Of a DNA stretch of 6,966 bases, positions 1 to 4,814 are shown in pieces (position 1 is the first letter of the stretch; every line of letters starts with the position of its first letter). The notes under the pieces are model-generated. The model saw nothing but the letters and a program-made list of their open reading frames with translations, made no database searches and was not told the DNA's origin. The translations under genes were made by a program, and so were the position numbers. Source of the stretch: an uncultured Hyphomicrobiales bacterium (lineage in GTDB: Bacteria; Pseudomonadota; Alphaproteobacteria; Rhizobiales; Beijerinckiaceae); the NCBI GenBank assembly GCA_903916165.1, contig CAIWVR010000050.1:1-6966 (forward strand). The letters are read 5' to 3'.

Positions 1-1301
1 AGCGTCACAGGCAGCCAGGGCTGGTTCCAGGCGAGGATCAACCCGAGGGCGATGACGACGCCCGGCGCGGCATTTGGCAGCGCCGTCAAGGCACCGAGGG
101 CGTCGAAGCCTTGCGCGGCGCGCCGGCGTCCGAGCACGGCTGCGGCGACGCCAAGGCTCGCGGTCACGAGTGCGGCGCATATGGCGAGGCCGAAACTGAG
201 GCCCATGGCCTGCACGGCACCGCCGGTGTTGGAGAACAGGAGCTCGAAATTGCGCAGACTGAAATTCGACGTCGTGAGCCCGCGTGAAAAGCTGCGCGTG
301 AAAGCCGTCGCCAGAATGCCAAACAGCGGAACGCCGACGGTGATGAGCGCGGCGATTGCCAGCGCGGTCACGCCGCCGACGACCGCCAAGGGTCGGGGAC
401 TGGCAGCTTGCGATTTCATCTTGCCGCTGATGGTCACATAAGACCGGCCCGCGATCAGCCGCGACTGCCCTGTGAAGGCCGCGAGAGCCAGCAGGACGAG
501 AAGCAGCGAGAGCGCCGAGGCACCGGGCAGGTCGATCGGCCAACTCGCGACCCGCTGGTCGATGGCCGTGGTGAGGACCTCAAAATGGCTTTGCGATGCC
601 AGAACCGCAGGCGTGCCGAATTCCTCGATTGTCGCGGCAAAGACAAGCAGCAGTGCTCCGACGATGGCCGGCAGTGCGAGAGGTGCGGTCACGCGGCGGA
701 AAACCTGAAGGCGCGTGGCGCCCGACATCAGCGCAGCTTCGGTCAGTTCGCCTGAGGTGCTTGCAATCGAGCGCGACACCGCGAAATAGACCGCGGGGAA
801 GAGATGGCATGCCATGATGCAGACAAGGCCCGGGAGCGAGAACAGGAATGGCCCGAGATGAAAGCCCAGTAACTGGTGCAGGTATCCGCGCGGCTGCAGC
901 ACCACGATCCAGCCGAGGGTCGAAATATAAGGCGGGATCATGAAAGGTGTCAGGAGCACGATGTCCCACACCCTGGCGTAGGGGATGGGGATTGTCGCGC
1001 GGATCACGCCGAGCGCGCCGCCAAAAACCGCGGAGGCCAGAGCCACGCAGGTGCCCAGGAGAAGCGTGTTGAGCAAGAGACCGGCGACGCTTTTGTCCAC
1101 CAGAGAAGGCAGGAGGGCGCTGAACGGTTCGGCCAGGGAACCGCTGCCCAGATGCGGGAAAAGCGCTTGCAGCAGAATGAAGAGAAGCGGGACCCCGACC
1201 AGCACGAGCAACGCGCCGACAGTGACGGCGCGCAGCAGGCTCCAGGGGTCGAAGCATCGTGTCGGCGCGACGGCTTGATGCCGGGCCGCGTCTTGGGTCA
1301 C
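1..1301 (-). CDS. ABC importer permease, fused two-domain (FbpB/ThiP-type), 3' end outside window
   Basis: Inner-membrane channel subunit of a binding-protein-dependent importer. The minus-strand frame is open from a GTG at 1301 to the window edge (433 codons), with no ATG near its beginning. The GTG overlaps the TGA of the upstream binding-protein gene (GTGA, 1301-1298) and has no clear Shine-Dalgarno, so translational coupling is likely. Seen: a first transmembrane helix at about residues 23-48, and a first permease core with the EAA-loop signature EAALMSGATRLQVFRR starting at residue 188 (contact site for the ATPase). A linker around residue 295 is followed by a second transmembrane set beginning near 304, reaching ALPNAAPGVVIALGLILAW before the edge. 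The second EAA loop is not yet reached. Proteins of this COG1178 type have about 500-560 residues, so roughly 100 or more are missing here. The duplicated-core architecture suits iron(III), thiamine or phosphonate-type importers; the substrate is not determined. Confidence 0.9.
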   Translation of the reverse strand, partial: MTQDAARHQAVAPTRCFDPWSLLRAVTVGALLVLVGVPLLFILLQALFPHLGSGSLAEPFSALLPSLVDKSVAGLLLNTLLLGTCVALASAVFGGALGVIRATIPIPYARVWDIVLLTPFMIPPYISTLGWIVVLQPRGYLHQLLGFHLGPFLFSLPGLVCIMACHLFPAVYFAVSRSIASTSGELTEAALMSGATRLQVFRRVTAPLALPAIVGALLLVFAATIEEFGTPAVLASQSHFEVLTTAIDQRVASWPIDLPGASALSLLLVLLALAAFTGQSRLIAGRSYVTISGKMKSQAASPRPLAVVGGVTALAIAALITVGVPLFGILATAFTRSFSRGLTTSNFSLRNFELLFSNTGGAVQAMGLSFGLAICAALVTASLGVAAAVLGRRRAAQGFDALGALTALPNAAPGVVIALGLILAWNQPWLPVT

Positions 1302-2269
1302 TTGCGCGCCATGGCCGCGGCGAATTCGCCGAGGATTTCCTTCCGCTGCGCATAGACCTGTTGCGTGTCGAGTGTCAGCAGGTTGAGATCCTTCACGAGC
1401 GGCCGGTTGGCCTTGATGTCGCTGCGCGCGGGCATGAGATACACCTTGGCCACTTCGGCCTGTCCCTCCGGCGACAGAACATAGTCGATGAATTTCTTCG
1501 CCTCTTCGATGTGGCGCGACCATTTCAGGATCATCATGGGGCGGGGAGCCGCTACGGTGCCGGAGGCCGGGAAGATGACGTCGATCGTCTCGCCGTCGGC
1601 TTTCTGTGCGAGAGAGATATAATCGACCGCGCCGAAGACGGCTGCTTTCGCGCCCTGCAGGACGGGGTTGAGCGCCTGCGCGTTGGCACCGGCGACAATG
1701 GCCCCATTGGCGCTGAGCGCCTGGAACAATGTCCAGTTGCCATGTTTGGCGCGCAGGGCGGCAATCAGTTCGAAGGATGCGCCCGACTGGGCCGGATCGG
1801 GAGTCGTCACGAGGCCGCGATATTCGGGCTTGGTGAGGTCCGCCCATTCAGACGGTCGCGGCGTTTCGCTCTTTGAATTCCAGACAATGCCAAGCGCGGA
1901 GACGGCCTGAGCCACAGCTGTTTCGGTTTTCAGGCTGGCCGGCACCTGCGCAGCATTGGGACTTGTATAGGCGACAAGACGGTCGCGCCTGGCGAAGTCG
2001 GTCGCCGTGTCCCACGATGCCGAAATGAGCACGTCGACCATGGGATTGGCCGCCTCGGTCTCGACCCGCGCCATCACCTGCCCGGTCGTGCCCTGAAAGA
2101 CCCCGACCTCGATGCCGGATTGGGCCTTGAACCCTTTGGCGAGTGCCTCGATGAGATTGGCAGGTCCCGCCGAATAGACCGTGATCCGTGATTGGGCCAG
2201 TGCGGAGCCATTCGACAGCGCGAGCGCTGAGAGGCCAAGGAGAGAAAGGATCATGCTGAAGGCGCGCAT
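1298..2269 (-). CDS. Periplasmic solute-binding protein of the ABC importer (AfuA/FbpA-like, SBP_bac_6 type)
   Basis: Captures a ligand in the periplasm and delivers it to the permease encoded just downstream (4-base overlap). The frame extends upstream to 2440, but the ATG at 2269 is chosen because it begins a clear Sec signal peptide: MRAF, a hydrophobic core, then SALA|QS with cleavage after residue 25. A weak GGGTGG lies 6 bases upstream. The mature protein starts RITVYSAGPANLIEALAKGF, the usual first strand and helix of this cluster, followed by QGTTGQVMARVETE and later TPDPAQSGASFE, both typical of the COG1840 group. Length is 323 residues, normal for the family. FbpA-type iron binders carry adjacent ligand tyrosines in the second lobe; at the matching place this protein has VDYIS (Tyr217 alone). 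An iron role is therefore doubtful, and another small anion or metal complex is possible. No strong promoter is visible in the 91-base gap before it. Confidence 0.88.
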   Translation of the reverse strand: MRAFSMILSLLGLSALALSNGSALAQSRITVYSAGPANLIEALAKGFKAQSGIEVGVFQGTTGQVMARVETEAANPMVDVLISASWDTATDFARRDRLVAYTSPNAAQVPASLKTETAVAQAVSALGIVWNSKSETPRPSEWADLTKPEYRGLVTTPDPAQSGASFELIAALRAKHGNWTLFQALSANGAIVAGANAQALNPVLQGAKAAVFGAVDYISLAQKADGETIDVIFPASGTVAAPRPMMILKWSRHIEEAKKFIDYVLSPEGQAEVAKVYLMPARSDIKANRPLVKDLNLLTLDTQQVYAQRKEILGEFAAAMARK

Positions 2270-2360
2270 TCTTGTCCACCCGGAGTGCTGTCGTGTGTGA
2301 GTAACCAAACTTCCTGATCCGCCAAAATGACAGTTTGTTGACGGTGTCTTGCCCGGCATT

Positions 2361-3059
2361 TCAGGCCAGTCGGGTCGAGAGGACCTCATCCGCTCGACTG
2401 GTCGCGAGAATGGCCGAGGGCCCGCCGGCACCTGCAGCAAATATGGCCGCTGTGAGACAGCCTGTCGAGACGACTCCCGTGTCCAGGTTCGTGCGATAGA
2501 GGCGCAACTCCGGGCGGCCGTTCATTTGCGGCGTGTGACCGTGCACGACGTGTTTACCGAAGTCGACATCGCGGTCAAGAAAGCCGCCGCGCATCGTCAG
2601 CCGAATTTCGTCGCTTTGCTGGTTGAAAGGAAGGTCCGGGTCGAGCCCGGCATGGACAAAAATGCGATGCCTGTCGCTGTGCAGGGTGGGCATGGCTTCC
2701 ACCCATCTCACAACGGCTTCAGGGAGATCGGTCGCGCGGGCGCAGCCAAATTGGCGCAGCACAGAGCCGCCGTCCATCGTCAGCCATTTTTCGAGCGCCA
2801 GTGTGTCGCCTCGTGCGGCGCGCGCCATCAGGTCGTCGTGATTGCCCTTCAGTAAGACGACATCGGCATGTTTGTGATCTGTCAGCGCCATCAAGCGTTC
2901 AATCACGCCACGGCTGTCAGGCCCCTTGTCAATATAATCGCCCAGAAAGACGAGCTTGTATTTTCGGCCCGCCGAATCCACCTCAATGGCATCGAGCAAT
3001 CTGTCGAGCTCGGATCGGCATCCGTGGATGTCGCCGACGGTATAGGTGATCCGACTCAC
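2361..3059 (-). CDS. PPP-family metallophosphoesterase (Ser/Thr phosphatase or ApaH-like hydrolase)
   Basis: Cytoplasmic dinuclear-metal phosphoesterase, 232 residues. All family motifs are present in order (numbering from the GTG): GDIHG with Asp10 and His12, GDYIDKG with Asp41, GNHD with Asn73-His74, VHAGL with His136, MRGGF with Arg157, and HGHTP with His175. No signal peptide or membrane segment is seen. The GTG at 3059 is preferred: GGAG lies 6 bases upstream, and it gives the compact N-terminus VSRITYTVGDIHG usual in bacterial members. An in-frame ATG at 3071 would add four residues but has no ribosome binding site. The motif normally read DRG is DKG here, replacing a phosphate-contacting arginine. 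The substrate could be phosphoproteins or dinucleotides such as Ap4A; sequence alone does not decide. The downstream importer genes are on the same strand after 91 bases with no clear terminator between, so read-through is possible, but a functional link is not implied. Confidence 0.92.
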   Translation of the reverse strand: MSRITYTVGDIHGCRSELDRLLDAIEVDSAGRKYKLVFLGDYIDKGPDSRGVIERLMALTDHKHADVVLLKGNHDDLMARAARGDTLALEKWLTMDGGSVLRQFGCARATDLPEAVVRWVEAMPTLHSDRHRIFVHAGLDPDLPFNQQSDEIRLTMRGGFLDRDVDFGKHVVHGHTPQMNGRPELRLYRTNLDTGVVSTGCLTAAIFAAGAGGPSAILATSRADEVLSTRLA

Positions 3060-3065
3060 TTCAGG

Positions 3066-3069
3066 CTCC
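3066..3069 (-). promoter_or_regulatory. Ribosome binding site that decides the phosphatase start
   Basis: The minus strand reads GGAG, then six bases (CCTGAA), then GTG at 3059. The alternative ATG at 3071 is preceded by CCAGTCCATTT, which has no complementarity to the 16S tail. This favours the GTG start. Confidence 0.6.
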
Positions 3070-3081
3070 ATAAATGGACTG

Positions 3082-3219
3082 GTCGCTTATAATATCACCT
3101 GCCGCAGCTTCAAGAAAACCCGTCTGAGGCGAGATCCTGATGGCTCTCCTGTCCTCGCCCCGAAGACCCTCCAGGATGATGCGGATCTTGTCTTCCGGCC
3201 GTTCATGCCGGCGCGTCTG
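3082..3219 (-). pseudogene. Relic of an IS3-family transposase OrfA (N-terminal helix-turn-helix part)
   Basis: The minus strand has an open stretch just after a TAA (3222-3220), with no usable start codon. It translates QTRRHERPEDK then IRIILEGLRGED, closely matching the well-known N-terminal motif of IS3-family OrfA proteins (RRRxxPEEKIRIVLEGLRGED). Further on come RRAIRISPQ and GFLEAAAGDII. These resemble the later OrfA pieces CRREGISP and FLEAGKRRLAGDT, but with the intervening helix-turn-helix residues deleted or altered. OrfA is a DNA-binding regulator of transposition; this copy is too short and start-less to work, and no OrfB is present. The same frame stays open down to a TGA at 3063-3061, immediately before the phosphatase start. 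Terminal inverted repeats and target duplications were not identified. The assignment rests on motif recognition by eye. Confidence 0.65.
3089..3097 (-). promoter_or_regulatory. Candidate extended -10 promoter for the phosphatase gene
   Basis: The minus strand reads TGATATTAT (TGN plus a TATTAT hexamer at 3094-3089). Transcription starting about seven bases later would give a leader of roughly 20 bases containing the GGAG site. No good -35 element stands at 16-18 bases, as is tolerated for extended -10 promoters. The element lies inside the decayed transposase sequence. Motif match only; moderate to low confidence. Confidence 0.4.
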
Positions 3220-3315
3220 TTACCACGAGGCAGGGCGTGAGGTCGGAAATCAGGTCGATGAAACAATCAACAAAATTTTAAACTCCTGTACGGCCATATC
3301 AAGATAAGGCAAATC

Positions 3316-3334
3316 GAATCGAGGGCCTCGATTC
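3316..3334. repeat. 19-bp near-perfect palindrome, candidate operator
   Basis: GAATCGAGG-G-CCTCGATTC: two perfect 9-bp arms around one central base, 61 bases before the exported ParB-like gene. There is no T-tract after it, so it is a poor terminator. Its size and position suit a dimeric repressor or activator site. A second smaller hairpin, GTGCA/TGCAC with a 9-base loop, lies at 3356-3374 in the probable leader. The binding protein is unknown. Confidence 0.45.
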
Positions 3335-3384
3335 TGTCATCAGATCGTCATCCGCGTGCATCTAGTTGGTGCACAAACGTGCCT

Positions 3385-3389
3385 AGGGG
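3385..3389 (+). promoter_or_regulatory. Ribosome binding site of the exported ParB-like gene
   Basis: AGGGG ends 6 bases before the ATG at 3396, which is good spacing and supports that start. The rest of the upstream gap (3220-3395) has an AT-rich patch near 3260-3282 but no convincing -35/-10 pair. Confidence 0.6.
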
Positions 3390-3395
3390 TAGCAG

Positions 3396-4421
3396 ATGAA
3401 GACGCATTCTCTCGCATTTTATGTTTTTGGTGCTGCCTATTTCGGAGCCATGAGCGGTGCCTCCGCAGCATGTGTTGACAAGGCTGGGTCGATTGCCGCC
3501 AAGAGCTATTGTTCGCTCAAGCCGGGGGATTTGGTCGAAGCCAGGATCGGGGACCTGCTTCCGACACAGCCGTCTCTGGGGTTCGATGAGCTGCATTATC
3601 GTCTGGGCCGGTTTGAGTTTGGCAAGGACAAGGTCAACAAGCGTTTCGATGATTGGTGTGAGTCCAGCGGTTTTGGCGGGGCAGACACAGCCAATGCGCA
3701 GTCGCGCCTTTCGGACGCAGCATCCTTTACCTGCAAAATAAAGCCAGGTGCCGAGACAAAAGCCTCGCTCGATCCGATGAAGACGGCCGTTGCGGGCCCC
3801 AATGGGCAACTCTTCCTCACGGATGGCCACCATACTCTGACATCCTTCATGGAAGCCCAGGACGGTGGCCCGCAGACGATGGTGCGTCTGCGCGTGACAC
3901 ATCAATTCGGTGACCTCGATGAGGCCACTTTCTGGGCAGAAATGAAAAAGAATCGTCTCGTCTGGCTGCGCAATTCAGAAGATCGCGAGATTACGCCCGC
4001 GCAATTGCCGCAAAGCCTGGGCATGAAAAATTTCGGCAATGATAAATATCGCTCGATTTTCTATTTCGGTCGGGACATTGGCTACAAGCAATTGCCTGAC
4101 AATGCGGCCTTCCAGGAGTTTTATTACGGGAGTTGGTTGCGCAGTCACCCCACCCTCAAGATTGATCAATACAAGGTTGATACTCTTGCCGGCTATTTGA
4201 CGCTTCTGAAAGAGGTCACCCAAGCTTTGTCCGCCCTGCCTGATGAGGCTGTTGTGAGCGACGGGGTCACCGCCAAGGTTCTCGGCCGTATGGCGCAGTG
4301 GAATGGCGGCGCACCTGAGACGGGCGGCGAATTTGCCAAGCAATCCATCCTCTATTCCGATGAAAAGCCCGGCAAACTGGCCTATGCTTTCCGTTATAAG
4401 GAAGCTCATGGGGTGAAGTGA
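3396..4421 (+). CDS. Exported ParB/sulfiredoxin-like domain protein (putative ParB-like nuclease family, PF08857 type)
   Basis: A 341-residue protein with a Sec signal peptide (MKTH, hydrophobic core, cleavage after GASA at about residue 24), so it is predicted to be periplasmic or secreted. The mature part shows the ParB/Srx-superfamily plan in the form used by the ParBc_2 family: GDLLPTQPSLGFDEL at residues 52-66, HYRLGRFEFGKDK next, and the active-site-like FLTDGHHTLTSF at 140-151, whose GHH stands where ParB and sulfiredoxin carry their phosphate-binding loop. Four cysteines (26, 39, 88, 113) all lie before this motif and could form disulfides after export. Cys26 does not sit in a lipobox (SAAC lacks Leu/Val at -3). 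The C-terminal half (FWAEMKKNRLVWL onward) is helical without a domain I recognise. The start is supported by AGGGG 6 bases upstream. Biochemical function is unproven; 'ParB' refers to the fold and does not imply chromosome partitioning. Expressed alone, with an intrinsic terminator downstream. Confidence 0.8.
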   Translation: MKTHSLAFYVFGAAYFGAMSGASAACVDKAGSIAAKSYCSLKPGDLVEARIGDLLPTQPSLGFDELHYRLGRFEFGKDKVNKRFDDWCESSGFGGADTANAQSRLSDAASFTCKIKPGAETKASLDPMKTAVAGPNGQLFLTDGHHTLTSFMEAQDGGPQTMVRLRVTHQFGDLDEATFWAEMKKNRLVWLRNSEDREITPAQLPQSLGMKNFGNDKYRSIFYFGRDIGYKQLPDNAAFQEFYYGSWLRSHPTLKIDQYKVDTLAGYLTLLKEVTQALSALPDEAVVSDGVTAKVLGRMAQWNGGAPETGGEFAKQSILYSDEKPGKLAYAFRYKEAHGVK

Positions 4422-4814
4422 GGCTCCACGCTGGAGCGGTGATCTCAGACCCAGCGCTTCAAATCTGGGTGGCTTGGCGTCGGTGTCACCCATTTTCCTC
4501 CCGTAATATGCATCATTGAGCCCGTCCGAGAAATCGGCGGGCTTTTGTGCATCAAGGCCATTGTCGCGTGCCTTAATCATTGCGGCGTTTGGATAAAGTT
4601 TGTGCTTTCTCCAGAAACATATCCCGTGGCTTATTGTGGATGACCAGCCAGTTTGGCTGACGAAACAGGGCGGGCAGGTGGTTTGCTGCCACCAATATGA
4701 GTTCTTTATATTTAAAATGAGCTGTTATTCATATTTTGTTATATTTTTTTATTGCTTCGATCTCTCCATCGTGAACCATAGCGGCTGCGTCTTTCAATCA
4801 GGGACAATGTTGCC
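4422..4814 (+). other. Intergenic region with terminator and AT-rich upstream regulatory stretch
   Basis: 393 bases with no gene I can support. After the stop codon come small hairpins (GCTCCA/TGGAGC at 4423-4437, ACCCAG/CTGGGT near 4450-4471) and then the terminator. Further on there are hairpins CAGCCA/TGGCTG (4645-4659) and GGTGG/CCACC (4677-4693). Positions 4701-4760 have only about 20% G+C, far below the surroundings, and contain several TATATT and TTATAT strings that could serve as a promoter or as a site for a xenogeneic silencer. No clear -35/-10 pair can be chosen. AGGGA at 4800-4804 is the probable ribosome binding site for the next gene, at a longish 10-base spacing. Confidence 0.5.
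4519..4546 (+). terminator. Intrinsic terminator with GAAA tetraloop
   Basis: Stem AGCCCG (4519-4524) pairs with CGGGCT (4538-4543). A bulged T is followed by an inner stem CCGA/TCGG closed by a GAAA loop, and a T-tract runs at 4543-4546. It lies about 100 bases after the ParB-like gene and separates it from the coiled-coil gene. The short T-run makes it moderate in strength. Confidence 0.6.

Noticed and set aside
52..441. Plus-strand open frame at the left edge
   Set aside because: Antisense to the permease, composition Ala/Arg/Pro-rich, no domain.
580..1353. 257-residue minus-strand open frame over the permease
   Set aside because: It is out of frame with the clear transmembrane permease reading, is rich in Arg and Pro, and shows no family motif; a shadow of the GC-rich gene.
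3465..3473. Lipoprotein signal in the exported ParB-like protein (Cys26)
   Set aside because: The residues before the cysteine are SAA, lacking the hydrophobic -3 residue of a lipobox; an ordinary signal peptidase I site at GASA fits better.
4423..4437. Hairpin GCTCCA/TGGAGC right after the ParB-like stop codon as terminator
   Set aside because: Short stem with no T-tract following; the hairpin at 4519-4546 is better.
3975..4580. 201-residue minus-strand open frame
   Set aside because: Mostly antisense to the exported ParB-like gene; the remaining part covers the terminator hairpin. No ribosome binding site or recognisable motif.
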